Source of the DNA: an uncultured Pelagibacteraceae bacterium
GTDB taxonomy: Bacteria > Pseudomonadota > Alphaproteobacteria > Pelagibacterales > Pelagibacteraceae
DNA length: 49,501 nucleotides
Reading direction: 5' to 3'
NCBI GenBank assembly: GCA_902581795.1
Contig: CACHPL010000006.1
Span: 1 to 49,501 of the forward strand
The translations under genes were made by a program, and so were the position numbers. The stretch's first letter is position 1. Every line of letters starts with the position of its first letter. The notes below the pieces were generated by a model. It did no database searches. It was not told the DNA's origin and worked only from the letters and a program-made list of their open reading frames with translations. This document shows positions 39,152 through 47,127 of this stretch, in pieces.

Positions 39152-40768
39152 TTATTTTTCGGAAAGTATATATTTAGAAATTAATAATATAAACACACTT
39201 GCCCAAATAATCAGACATAATGAGGGAAAAGCCGCAGCCTCTAACAAATCTTGTGCGGCATATGAATATGCCTTTGTTGCAAATGTCTCAAAATTAAAGG
39301 GACGAAGAATAAGAGTGATGGGTAGTTCCTTTATTATTTCAAGAGCGATAAGTACGCCTACTAACAAAATATTAGTTTTAAGATAAGGTAAATGAATATT
39401 GGTAAATGTTTTTAATTTTGAATATCCTAATAAATAAGCATTTTCATCAATTGAATTATTTATTTTTGAATACCCGGATTTGATTCCATTAAATGAAAGT
39501 GAAAAAAATCTTACAAAATATGCAATAACAAGGCCGAGTGTTGACCCAATAAATACATTCTTAAAACCACCAAATGCAAATACCGAACTTAATAAATCGC
39601 TAAACCATGAAATAAATGTAATAAATGCTACAGCTAAAATTATACCAGGCAATGCATAACCGGATATTGAAAAAGTAGATAGGTAACTTATTAGTTTACT
39701 TTTTGAAACTCTGTTTCCGTAATTGCTCATAAATGAAAAGGTAATTAAGAAAATACTAGATAAAAAAACTAATAATATAGTGTTAATGTTAAGCGACCAA
39801 AAATCTATATCTTGAAAGTATTTAGGAAATTTTATTGTCCAATATGTCATCTGTGATACTGGAAAAACAAAACTACAAAAAAATAAAGTAAAACAAAAAA
39901 ATGATGCAAAAAAGGATATGCTCCCCTTTAGATTAATTTTGGGAATTGCTTTGTTGCCTTTCGAATTCTGATGGTACTTTGCACCCTTTCTAGACAAATT
40001 TTCAATAATAAACAAAAGTAAGACAAAAAGTAACAAAACTAATGAAAGTTGGTTTGCTGTTGCAAGATCGTCGAATGATATCCAAGCATTATAAATAGCT
40101 GTAGTTAAAGTAGAAATACTAAAAAAATCAACAGTACCAAAATCAGATAATGTTTCCATTGCAACAAGAGATAACCCAACTACTATTGCGGGTCTTGCAG
40201 ATGGTAATATAATTTTAAAAAAGTTTTCTTTCGTTGATAAGCCTAAATTTTTTCCTACCTCTATAAGATTATGAGACTGAAATATAAATGATGCTCTTGT
40301 TAATACATATACATATCCAAATAAAGAAAAAGAAATTGAAAATATTGATCCGATTAATCCATCAAATTTAGGTATATATTTATTATAATCACCTTCACCA
40401 AAAAAAAATGTTAATATTGTAAATGCGGTTCCATAATTTTCAAAAAAAGCAACTAACGAATAAGCATAAATATATGCTGGAACTGCGAAAGATAAAATTA
40501 AAGCCCATTTAAAAAAATTTACACCTGGAAAGTTATAAAATGATACAAAATATGCCGCAATTACTCCAAAAACAAAAGTTAAAAATAAAACGCCTGATAA
40601 AAGTATAAAAGAATTGCTTACATATCTTAAAAGCAATGTGTCCTTTAAAAGATCAAAATAATTTCCCGTGGTTTCAAAAAAACTAAGAAAAACCGTTACT
40701 ATTGGTATAGCGACCAACAACGGTACTAAAAATGAAAATATTAACCAAAAATTTATTCTGTTACTCAA
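39152..40768 (-). CDS. fbpB: Ferric-iron ABC transporter permease (FbpB type)
   Basis: A 538-residue permease that is a fused pair of six-helix halves, the form usual for FbpB/SfuB iron permeases. The two EAA-type loops are ...EVGKNLGLSTKENFFKIILPSARPA and ...DENAYLLGYSKLKTFTNIHLPYLKTN. The only good start is TTG at 40768, with Shine-Dalgarno GGAGGAG two bases upstream, so spacing is tight. That Shine-Dalgarno is complementary to the loop of the hairpin just before it, suggesting controlled translation of the permease relative to fbpA. Confidence 0.9.
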   Translation of the reverse strand: MSNRINFWLIFSFLVPLLVAIPIVTVFLSFFETTGNYFDLLKDTLLLRYVSNSFILLSGVLFLTFVFGVIAAYFVSFYNFPGVNFFKWALILSFAVPAYIYAYSLVAFFENYGTAFTILTFFFGEGDYNKYIPKFDGLIGSIFSISFSLFGYVYVLTRASFIFQSHNLIEVGKNLGLSTKENFFKIILPSARPAIVVGLSLVAMETLSDFGTVDFFSISTLTTAIYNAWISFDDLATANQLSLVLLLFVLLLFIIENLSRKGAKYHQNSKGNKAIPKINLKGSISFFASFFCFTLFFCSFVFPVSQMTYWTIKFPKYFQDIDFWSLNINTILLVFLSSIFLITFSFMSNYGNRVSKSKLISYLSTFSISGYALPGIILAVAFITFISWFSDLLSSVFAFGGFKNVFIGSTLGLVIAYFVRFFSLSFNGIKSGYSKINNSIDENAYLLGYSKLKTFTNIHLPYLKTNILLVGVLIALEIIKELPITLILRPFNFETFATKAYSYAAQDLLEAAAFPSLCLIIWASVFILLISKYILSEK

Positions 40769-40770
40769 TT

Positions 40771-40811
40771 CTCCTCCTAAATTTAGTCCCCGGAGGAGTC
40801 CAGGGACTAAA
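40771..40811 (-). promoter_or_regulatory. fbpA-fbpB intercistronic hairpin with possible Shine-Dalgarno sequestration
   Basis: In the mRNA, TTTAGTCCC and GGGACTAAA (40782-40811) form a nine-pair stem with a 12-base loop. The loop contains CTCCTCC (40792-40798 on the plus strand reads GGAGGAG), which is exactly complementary to the fbpB Shine-Dalgarno GGAGGAG at 40771-40777. The stem and the loop/Shine-Dalgarno pairing share or crowd the same bases, so they may be alternative states. No T-tract follows, so a plain terminator is unlikely. Confidence 0.7.
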
Positions 40812-40828
40812 CTATTCTATTATAAAAA

Positions 40829-41842
40829 TTACCAACCAGCTTCGTTCATTACTTTCAAAGCTTTGGCTTGTAGTTTTCCATAATTAGAAACTTTTGTTTT
40901 TAGATCTTGTTTAAAATCTAAACCAAACTGTGCAATTAATTTATTTGCTTTCACTCCAGGTATCATCGGATACTCGAAAGTGTTGTTAACAATATGCTGT
41001 TGAGCTTCCGGGGTTAAAAGAAACTCTAACAATTTAACTGCATTAGCTTTATTAGGGGCATGCTTTAATATTCCGCCACCACTAATATTCATATGTGTGC
41101 CTCTACCATCTTGGTTAGGAAAAAAAGGTTTAACTTTTTTTGCTGCAGCTTGTTGCTCAGCGCCTTTGCTTCCAGATAGCATTAAAGCTAGATAATAAGT
41201 ATTTGCCACTGCCCAATCAGCTTCTCCAGCAGCAACAGCTAATATCTGTGCTCTGTCGTTACCAGTTGGTTTTCTAGCAAAATTATTTACCATACCCTTT
41301 GCCCAAGCTGCTGTTTTCTTTTCACCATTATTCTTAATTAGTGAAGCAACTAAAGACTGGTTGTAAATATTACTTGATTTTCTTATTACTACTCTACCTT
41401 TATATTTTGGGTCTGCTAAATCTTCATAGCTCATATTCCACGAAGGATTTACAGTTTTTGGATTGTAATAGATTATTCTTGCTCTTTTAGCAATTCCAAC
41501 CCAATAAGGTGATCTAAAAATAGCAGGTACAACTTTTTTTATAGCTGCCGAACTTGCTCCTTTTTGAAACATTCCTTCAGCTTGAAAAGCTCCTAATCTT
41601 CCAGCATCTGCAGTAATATATATATCTGCTTTGCTGTCTTTCCCTTCTTCTTTGATTCTTTTTTGTAATGCTTTATCTTTTCCAGACACAACATTTACTT
41701 TTATTCCAGTTTTTGCTGTAAATTTTTCATAAAGCTGAACATCAGAATCATAGTGTCTTGCACTAAAAACGTTAACTTCATTTGCGAATAATGCGTTTGA
41801 AACAAACATTAGTGCTAATATGCTTATAATTATTTTTCTCAT
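40829..41842 (-). CDS. fbpA: Ferric-iron ABC transporter substrate-binding protein (FbpA/AfuA type)
   Basis: A periplasmic transferrin-like iron-binding protein of 337 residues. I choose the ATG at 41842 (MRKIIISILALMF), which gives a clean signal peptide ending ALFA before NEVNVFSARHYDSD; a longer reading to 41896 would run through the operator. Shine-Dalgarno AAGGGG lies at 41847-41852. The paired tyrosines of FbpA iron sites appear in AVANTYYLALM, and the mature N-terminus VFSARHYDSDVQLYEKF is typical. First gene of fbpABC; iron control is indicated by the tandem Fur-like boxes upstream. Confidence 0.94.
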   Translation of the reverse strand: MRKIIISILALMFVSNALFANEVNVFSARHYDSDVQLYEKFTAKTGIKVNVVSGKDKALQKRIKEEGKDSKADIYITADAGRLGAFQAEGMFQKGASSAAIKKVVPAIFRSPYWVGIAKRARIIYYNPKTVNPSWNMSYEDLADPKYKGRVVIRKSSNIYNQSLVASLIKNNGEKKTAAWAKGMVNNFARKPTGNDRAQILAVAAGEADWAVANTYYLALMLSGSKGAEQQAAAKKVKPFFPNQDGRGTHMNISGGGILKHAPNKANAVKLLEFLLTPEAQQHIVNNTFEYPMIPGVKANKLIAQFGLDFKQDLKTKVSNYGKLQAKALKVMNEAGW

Positions 41843-41853
41843 TATGCCCCTTT

Positions 41854-41891
41854 TGATAACTATTATCACATAATTGATAATGATTATCAAT
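41854..41891 (-). promoter_or_regulatory. Tandem Fur-type operator upstream of fbpA
   Basis: ATTGATAATGATTATCAAT at 41873-41891 is palindromic around its central G and closely matches the classical Fur box. A second, imperfect copy, TGATAACTATTATCA, lies at 41854-41868. The centres are 21 bases apart, two helical turns, so dimers would bind the same face. The pair lies between the egtD-like stop and the fbpA start, giving fbpABC its own iron-responsive control. A Fur-family repressor is inferred; which one is not known from this window. Confidence 0.8.
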
Positions 41892-41910
41892 GACAAATAG
41901 GTCGCATACC

Positions 41911-42816
41911 CTACGATTTCAGTAGGAATAGTGAGTAATATTTACTTTTATCAAGCCAATAATTAACTGGGCTCCAACCTGATAATTTAGAAAGAGAACT
42001 AAAAGATTTTATTGTGTACTTATTAGATACTTCAACTTGGATTTTTTCATTTTTTTTTAATTTAAATTTTTTTTGGTTTAAATAAAAAGACTGTCTTATT
42101 TTACTAACAATAAAACCCTGTATTGATTTAAGTTTAGTATTGTATTTTCCAACGTAATAAAAATTCTTTTTGTTGAGTTTTGCATTAAAAGATTTATTAA
42201 TAATATTTATTAAATTCATACTAAATTTTGATGTATAACCTTTTCTGTCGTTATAAGCTCGCTCTAAAATTACTTTACTTTTAATCAAATCAACTCCAAC
42301 AAATAAGAAATTATTTTTTCCAATATTCTTTTTAATTTTTTTTAAAAAAGAAATTTCTTCTTTGTTGTGAAAGTTTCCAATTGACGATCCAAGAAAAAAA
42401 AATATTTTAGTTGTATTTTTAAGAGTTGGAATTTTAAACTTTTTAGAATAGTCAGCTTTAACCGGGATTGTTTTAATAAATGGAAACTTCTTTTTTAACT
42501 TCTTTGTTGAATTTTTAATAAAATCGTAAGATATATCTATTGGTACATAAAATTTAACTTGTTTATTAATTATAATACTAATTTTATTTATAGCGCCACT
42601 GCCTATTTCAACGTAAGATAACTTTCCTTTAAATAATTTTTTAATTTTTGGAGCAATTTTTCTAAGAATTTCTTTTTCTTTTCTCGTGGGGTAATAGTCT
42701 TTTTGTTGGGTAATTTTTTCGAATAATTTACTTCCACGAAAATCATAATGATATTTTGATAAAATTATTTTGTTTTTTTTCGATAGCGTTCTTATCAGAT
42801 CTCTTTTGAAAGTCAC
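41911..42816 (-). CDS. EgtD-like SAM-dependent histidine N-methyltransferase family protein
   Basis: A 301-residue member of the EgtD family, which trimethylates histidine to hercynine. Family motifs are GSKLFEKITQQKDYYPTRKE near the N-terminus, SAM site YVEIGSGAINK, FLGSSIGNFH (with the Asn used for substrate binding in EgtD), GVDLIKSKVILERAYND, and QVEVSNKY, which keeps the Glu-x-Ser pair that contacts the histidine imidazole. Start is GTG at 42816, two bases after the upstream stop. No egtB, egtC or egtE gene is visible nearby. EgtD activity is plausible but the true substrate is uncertain; context links it to methyl-group transfer. Confidence 0.75.
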   Translation of the reverse strand: MTFKRDLIRTLSKKNKIILSKYHYDFRGSKLFEKITQQKDYYPTRKEKEILRKIAPKIKKLFKGKLSYVEIGSGAINKISIIINKQVKFYVPIDISYDFIKNSTKKLKKKFPFIKTIPVKADYSKKFKIPTLKNTTKIFFFLGSSIGNFHNKEEISFLKKIKKNIGKNNFLFVGVDLIKSKVILERAYNDRKGYTSKFSMNLINIINKSFNAKLNKKNFYYVGKYNTKLKSIQGFIVSKIRQSFYLNQKKFKLKKNEKIQVEVSNKYTIKSFSSLSKLSGWSPVNYWLDKSKYYSLFLLKS

Positions 42817-42818
42817 TT

Positions 42819-44189
42819 TTAAGAATTATCTCTAGTATTGGCGTTATAAGATTGAGTAAATGGAATAGGAACAACTGTAGCTTGAACGGGCTTATTAGAA
42901 TATTTTTTTGGCAGATGAACTTTATATTTTTTTCCAAAATTACCAATTGGAAAACCAGTTTTACTTAAATTTCCTTCATAGGGAACATATCCCATTGCTA
43001 TATTTGTACCTTTTTCAGGATGATACCAGGGTGATGTTATGAAACCGACAGGTTTTCCACCTTTCTCGTTTGAAATAAGCCAAAAATCATTTGCATAATC
43101 CTCAATAGGTTTCCCACCAAGCTCCATTCCAACCAGTTGAAGCTTGTAAGGTTTTTCTCCGTTTTTAATCTGATTTTTCATATTTTCTAAAGCTTCTTTT
43201 CCAACATAATCATTTTGTTTATTCCACTCGCCTTTACCTGATAAAGAAACTTGATAGCCCAAATTACATTGGAAAGGATTGTGTTCATGATCCAAATCTT
43301 GACCCCAAGACAAAATTCCTGCCTGAATTCTTCTATGGTGAGCAGGCGCTATAACCATTAATTTATGTTTTTTTCCAGTTTTTAGAACGGTATTCCACAT
43401 ATCTTCAGCGTATAAAGTTGCATTTCTTAGATAAATTTCATAACCAGCTTCACCAGAAAATCCAGATTGAGATATAACACAGTCTCTTCCACCGATTTTG
43501 GCCTTAGCTAATCCATAGAACGGAATATTATCCATATCTACTTGATTACCAACCAAATCTTTCATTAAAGCTTTTGATTTGGGTCCTTGTATTTGAACTG
43601 GACAACAGTCTATTTCATCAATTTCAACATTGAATCTTTTATCTGCGTTTACACCTTGTAAATACAGACCGATATCAGAATCTGATAAACTGAACCAAAA
43701 TTCGTCGGTTTCAACTCTTAACAAAACTGGGTCATTTAGTACTCCGCCTTTGTAATTACAAAGAATAACGTATCGGGCACGCATTGTTGATATTTTTGTT
43801 GCGTCACGAGTAATTACATAATCTACAAATTTTTCTGCGTCCGGACCTTTTACTCGAATTTGTCTTTCAACTGCTACATTCCACATTGTTACATGATTTT
43901 TTATAGCCTTATATTCTACCATTGCTCCACCTTTTTCAGGTCTGACATAACCTCTAGGATGGTAAACTCGATTATAAACTGTTGCTCTCCAACATCCCGC
44001 TTTCATTGATAAGTGCCAATAGGGAGATTTTCTTACCCTTGTTGAAATAAGCATTTCTACTTTTGTTGGACCGCTTTGCCTTAAATTGTAAGGAACTAAT
44101 CTGTCTGATTGATCAACTGATGTTTCGTGTCTTAACTTGTCATAATTTACTTTTTCTACCTTATAGGAATTAGGAACCTTTTTAGGCAT
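42819..44189 (-). CDS. GcvT-fold tetrahydrofolate-dependent methyltransferase/demethylase (DmdA/LigM-like)
   Basis: A 456-residue aminomethyltransferase-fold protein. NHVTMWNVAVERQIRVKGPDAEKF, VQIQGPKSKAL, FSGEAGYEIYL and NPFQCNLGYQV are GcvT-superfamily landmarks, and the C-terminal PVQATVVPIPF resembles the end of LigM-type O-demethylases. Such enzymes move a methyl group from sulfur, oxygen or nitrogen compounds to tetrahydrofolate. It is longer than DmdA (about 370 residues) and I would not call it DMSP demethylase. It overlaps the MetF-like gene by eight bases and is followed by the EgtD-like gene, forming one unit. Substrate unknown. Confidence 0.75.
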   Translation of the reverse strand: MPKKVPNSYKVEKVNYDKLRHETSVDQSDRLVPYNLRQSGPTKVEMLISTRVRKSPYWHLSMKAGCWRATVYNRVYHPRGYVRPEKGGAMVEYKAIKNHVTMWNVAVERQIRVKGPDAEKFVDYVITRDATKISTMRARYVILCNYKGGVLNDPVLLRVETDEFWFSLSDSDIGLYLQGVNADKRFNVEIDEIDCCPVQIQGPKSKALMKDLVGNQVDMDNIPFYGLAKAKIGGRDCVISQSGFSGEAGYEIYLRNATLYAEDMWNTVLKTGKKHKLMVIAPAHHRRIQAGILSWGQDLDHEHNPFQCNLGYQVSLSGKGEWNKQNDYVGKEALENMKNQIKNGEKPYKLQLVGMELGGKPIEDYANDFWLISNEKGGKPVGFITSPWYHPEKGTNIAMGYVPYEGNLSKTGFPIGNFGKKYKVHLPKKYSNKPVQATVVPIPFTQSYNANTRDNS

Positions 44190-44886
44190 AATTATTTTCT
44201 TCTAACCAATTATTTGTCTCTCTTAACCCACCAAAAGTGTAAATGTGAAAGTTGTTTGTAGAGTCTTTTATTTTATCTATTAAATTATTTGGGTCAGAGG
44301 GTTTTAATAAATCAAGTGCCTTTGTTGCATTGGACCTGAGAAAGTTAATTGAATTCTTTGCGCCTACAATATTTGCAAATTTTATTAAGCTCGTAATTTT
44401 TAAAGGTCCTGTAATACCAACATGAACTGGCAGACTTTGTTTTGAAATAAATTCATTAATTGGATCGGGATTTAGAAGCCATTGCGTTACAATGTAGTCA
44501 GCAAACGGTTTTTTGTCTTTCATGGCTTTCTCCAAATTAGAATCCGATATATCAGGGGACCCCTCGGGATGTCCAGCGATTCCTATCTTAAAACCTTTAA
44601 AAAGACCTGTCTCTAAGAGCTGTAATGAACAGTGGTAGTCACCAATAGGTTTGGCACTTCCACCTATAACAAGAGCTTGTTTTACGCCGAAATCCTTACA
44701 CATTGAAACATAGTCCTTCAGTTCATTTAGGTTTTTGATCGATCTAGCTGGAAAGTGAGGCACGGGATTAAACCCGGATTGGACTAATTCTTTTGCTTTT
44801 TTTGCAACATCCTTAAAATTGTTACCGGGAAGCATAGTGATGTAAACGTCTTTTACTTTTGGTAAAACACTAAGGTCAGTTTTCAT
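44182..44886 (-). CDS. MetF-like (methylenetetrahydrofolate reductase fold) protein, divergent
   Basis: About 234 residues from the preferred ATG at 44886 (MKTDLSVLPK; weak Shine-Dalgarno AGAGA); a start at 44910 lacks one. The barrel shows FNPVPHFPARSIKNLNELKDYV, GVKQALVIGGSAKPIGDY, KIGIAGHPEGSPDI and ADYIVTQWLLNPDPI, parallel to MetF segments. E. coli MetF is 296 residues and uses Glu28 (in FEFFPP) and Asp120 (in LRGD); here the matching segments read VYITMLPG and VIGGS, so both acids appear replaced. It may oxidise methyl-THF made by its GcvT-like partner, or do something else. First gene of the three-gene unit. Confidence 0.7.
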   Translation of the reverse strand: MKTDLSVLPKVKDVYITMLPGNNFKDVAKKAKELVQSGFNPVPHFPARSIKNLNELKDYVSMCKDFGVKQALVIGGSAKPIGDYHCSLQLLETGLFKGFKIGIAGHPEGSPDISDSNLEKAMKDKKPFADYIVTQWLLNPDPINEFISKQSLPVHVGITGPLKITSLIKFANIVGAKNSINFLRSNATKALDLLKPSDPNNLIDKIKDSTNNFHIYTFGGLRETNNWLEENNYA

Positions 44887-44996
44887 TGTTATCTCTAAAG
44901 AAAAATTCATTAGAAACGGGATATATCAGTGGTCGATAAAACTGTCTACACATTTTTCTAAATTGACTTTTCAGGTTTTCTAAATACTATTTTAGT

Positions 44997-45185
44997 ATGG
45001 ACCTAAAGGATATTTTGTTGTTCTTAATATTGGTGACTTTGTTAACTTATACCTTTATTCCTTGGGAATATAAAAAAGGTAAATTTAGTAAACCTTCTAT
45101 TAAGACAATTGGATTATGGTGGTTAATTTTTGCCGCATTATCAGCTATTGTAACTTATTTTATTAGATTGATAATATTTACCTAG
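44997..45185 (+). CDS. Small two-helix membrane protein, unassigned
   Basis: A 62-residue reading frame: transmembrane helices at about residues 6-22 and 39-60, joined by a basic loop (EYKKGKFSKPSIKT), consistent with a positive-inside hairpin. There is no clear Shine-Dalgarno sequence. It is divergent from the MetF-like gene and convergent with proW, overlapping the proW stop by eight bases, a geometry seen for other real pairs in this window. I do not recognise a family. Confidence 0.5.
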   Translation: MDLKDILLFLILVTLLTYTFIPWEYKKGKFSKPSIKTIGLWWLIFAALSAIVTYFIRLIIFT

Positions 45186-46044
45186 TTTTAATATTATCTT
45201 GTGGAACTATCTTCTGCGTAATTCTGTCCAAAACAATTGCTAAAATAACTATACCGGTACCTCCAATTACAGCTGCTCCTATGTCCAATCTTCCAAGAGC
45301 AACATAAACGGTAAGGCCCAAACCTCCAGCGCCAATTAGGGCTGCTATTACCACCATCGACAATGCTAACATCAGCGTCTGATTAACTCCTGCCATAATA
45401 GTTTTTAAAGCTAAAGGTAATTCAATTCTGTGTAATATTTTAAATTTAGATAGACCTAAACTAGCACCAGCTTCTTTAAAACCTTTGCCGACTTGTCTTA
45501 TTCCAAGATTTGTAAGCCTTATCACCGGTGGTAAAGCAAATATAATTGTTGCTACCACTCCAGGTGTTAATCCTACACCAAATAACATTACTACAGGTAT
45601 TAAATAAACAAAACTTGGTATTGTTTGCATAATATCTAATATTGGTCTTAGTAATGTTTCAAATAATCTACTTCTTGATGCTGCAATACCTAAGGGTATT
45701 CCAATAATCATACAAAATATAACTGCAGTAAATATCATTGCTAGAGTAGTCATAGTTTCTTTCCATAAATCTACAAGGTCTATAGAAATTAAACTAATTG
45801 CTGCAAATGCAGCAAATTTTATTCCATTAGTCTTCCACGCAAAAAAAATAAAAATAAGAATAACAATTGGAAAAGGAATCCAATTAAATAATGTATCTAG
45901 TCCGTTTAAAGTAGCGTCGATTGGTTGGGCTAACTTTTTAAAGAGCGGCCGTTGTGTAAACAGCCACTCTTTAATATTTCTTTCAATCCATTCTGCTATC
46001 GGAATGTAAATTTCGTAGTCAGAAGGTGCAAGTTTTAAGTTCAC
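45178..46044 (-). CDS. Betaine-type ABC transporter permease (ProW/OpuAB family)
   Basis: A 288-residue permease. A long N-terminal cytoplasmic-side region with amphipathic helices (ERNIKEWLFTQRPLFKKLAQPIDATLNGL) precedes five or six membrane helices. The EAA-like loop is IRQVGKGFKEAGASLGLSKFKILHRIELPLAL, and MALSMVVIAALIGAGGLG-type sequence is characteristic of ProW/OpuAB. It follows the ProX-like gene by 18 bases. No ProV-type ATPase gene follows; the next gene is on the other strand. Substrate class is quaternary or tertiary amines by family. Confidence 0.9.
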   Translation of the reverse strand: MNLKLAPSDYEIYIPIAEWIERNIKEWLFTQRPLFKKLAQPIDATLNGLDTLFNWIPFPIVILIFIFFAWKTNGIKFAAFAAISLISIDLVDLWKETMTTLAMIFTAVIFCMIIGIPLGIAASRSRLFETLLRPILDIMQTIPSFVYLIPVVMLFGVGLTPGVVATIIFALPPVIRLTNLGIRQVGKGFKEAGASLGLSKFKILHRIELPLALKTIMAGVNQTLMLALSMVVIAALIGAGGLGLTVYVALGRLDIGAAVIGGTGIVILAIVLDRITQKIVPQDNIKTR

Positions 46045-46062
46045 TGAACTTATAATTGCAGC

Positions 46063-47004
46063 TTATTTTAACCAACTATCGAAAGTACTTTGGTTAGCTT
46101 TTATCCATTCAGCAGCATGCTTTTTAATTGCTCTTTCGCTTTTCTCGCCCGCATTCATTTTCATGTTTTGAGCAGCAATATCAGCTAGAGGAATTGATGC
46201 TTTTTTAAGCATTTTCTCTATGTCTTTATTTGCTTTTAAGAAAGCTGTATTAGCAGCTGGTCGAATGTCGTCAGCACCAAAACCCATATTAATTTTAGAT
46301 TTTGTTGCGTTTGATACGCTAACTTTTTTAGTTCCGCTGTAAGGAACTTCAATCCAAACAACATCAGAACCAAGTTTTAAAGCACCAACAGTCCAATTCG
46401 GAGTCCATGTATAAAATAATACTGGTTTTCCGTTTTTATATTTAGCAACAACGTCTGCCATTGAAGCAGAGTAGTCAGCTTTTACTGGATTAATAAAGTC
46501 GCCTAAACCAAGTTCAGCAAAGTGTTTTGTAATTTGCTTTTCACAACCCCAACCTGGAGGGCAAGCAACCATATCTGCTTTACCATCACCGTTAGAGTCC
46601 CATGCTTTAGCGTTAGCTTTAATATCCATCACGCTTTTGATTCCATATTTATCAGCTGATTTTTTATCAACTAGATAGCCTTGTAATCCACCTTTTTTCA
46701 TCACATAGCCAACAGTTTTAACTTTTCCTTTGGCTTCTTTGATGTAACCGTCGTGAGTTCCAAACCAACCATTGACCCATAGGTCTAGATCTCCCGCAGC
46801 TGCAGCTACGTAAAATACTGAAGGTTTGATAGCTTTAGGTTCAGTTACTGTGTGTCCCATTTTTTCCAAAGCTTGTTTGTATATTTCAGCTTGAAAATAA
46901 CCGGTATCCCAGTTTGCTTTTGCCATTTTAACTTCAGCAGCATTAGCAGCGCTTGTGATAGCGATCGAAGTGAACAGAGCAACTATTAACTTAAATAGTC
47001 TCAT
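46063..47004 (-). CDS. Betaine-type ABC transporter substrate-binding protein (ProX family)
   Basis: A 313-residue periplasmic binding protein with a signal peptide (residues 1-23, ending SAANAA). ProX features include the tryptophan-rich LWVNGWFGTH (Trp76, Trp80), DSNGDGKADMVACPPGWGCE with the conserved disulfide cysteines, and LFYTWTPNWTVGAL; aromatic residues form the cage for trimethylammonium groups. Glycine betaine, proline betaine, choline or TMAO are all possible. Shine-Dalgarno AAGGGGG (47009-47015) is strong, and a 16-base palindrome lies just upstream. High expression is likely. Confidence 0.92.
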   Translation of the reverse strand: MRLFKLIVALFTSIAITSAANAAEVKMAKANWDTGYFQAEIYKQALEKMGHTVTEPKAIKPSVFYVAAAAGDLDLWVNGWFGTHDGYIKEAKGKVKTVGYVMKKGGLQGYLVDKKSADKYGIKSVMDIKANAKAWDSNGDGKADMVACPPGWGCEKQITKHFAELGLGDFINPVKADYSASMADVVAKYKNGKPVLFYTWTPNWTVGALKLGSDVVWIEVPYSGTKKVSVSNATKSKINMGFGADDIRPAANTAFLKANKDIEKMLKKASIPLADIAAQNMKMNAGEKSERAIKKHAAEWIKANQSTFDSWLK

Positions 47005-47016
47005 TTTTCCCCCTTG

Positions 47017-47032
47017 ATTATTAATTAATAAT
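47017..47032 (-). repeat. Perfect palindrome in the proX-like leader
   Basis: ATTATTAATTAATAAT is a 16-base perfect palindrome ending 13 bases upstream of the ATG, just before the Shine-Dalgarno sequence. It resembles in position the palindrome before aapJ. In DNA this AT-rich, chance occurrence is quite possible; a regulator site or leader hairpin are the alternatives. Confidence 0.35.
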
Positions 47033-47127
47033 TGCGAAAAGCTAACATGTATAAAATGTTAATGTAACCGCTATACAACTAAAAAGTGAAACTTATAAGT
47101 AAGTAAAATTAGGCTTTTTTAACAAAA

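Noticed and set aside
38063-41842. Putrescine/spermidine (pot) or thiamine (thiBPQ) transporter
   Set aside because: The fused two-half permease also occurs in ThiP, but the binding protein has the FbpA tyrosine pair and the operon sits behind Fur-type boxes.
42819-44189. DMSP demethylase (dmdA)
   Set aside because: The fold is right, but the protein is about 90 residues longer than DmdA, has a LigM-like C-terminal end, and sits with MetF-like and EgtD-like genes. Naming the substrate would go beyond the evidence.
44911-44996. SAM-II/SAM-V type riboswitch before the MetF-like gene
   Set aside because: The short leader lacks the expected stem and conserved pseudoknot segments as far as I can judge by eye. 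A covariance-model search would settle it.
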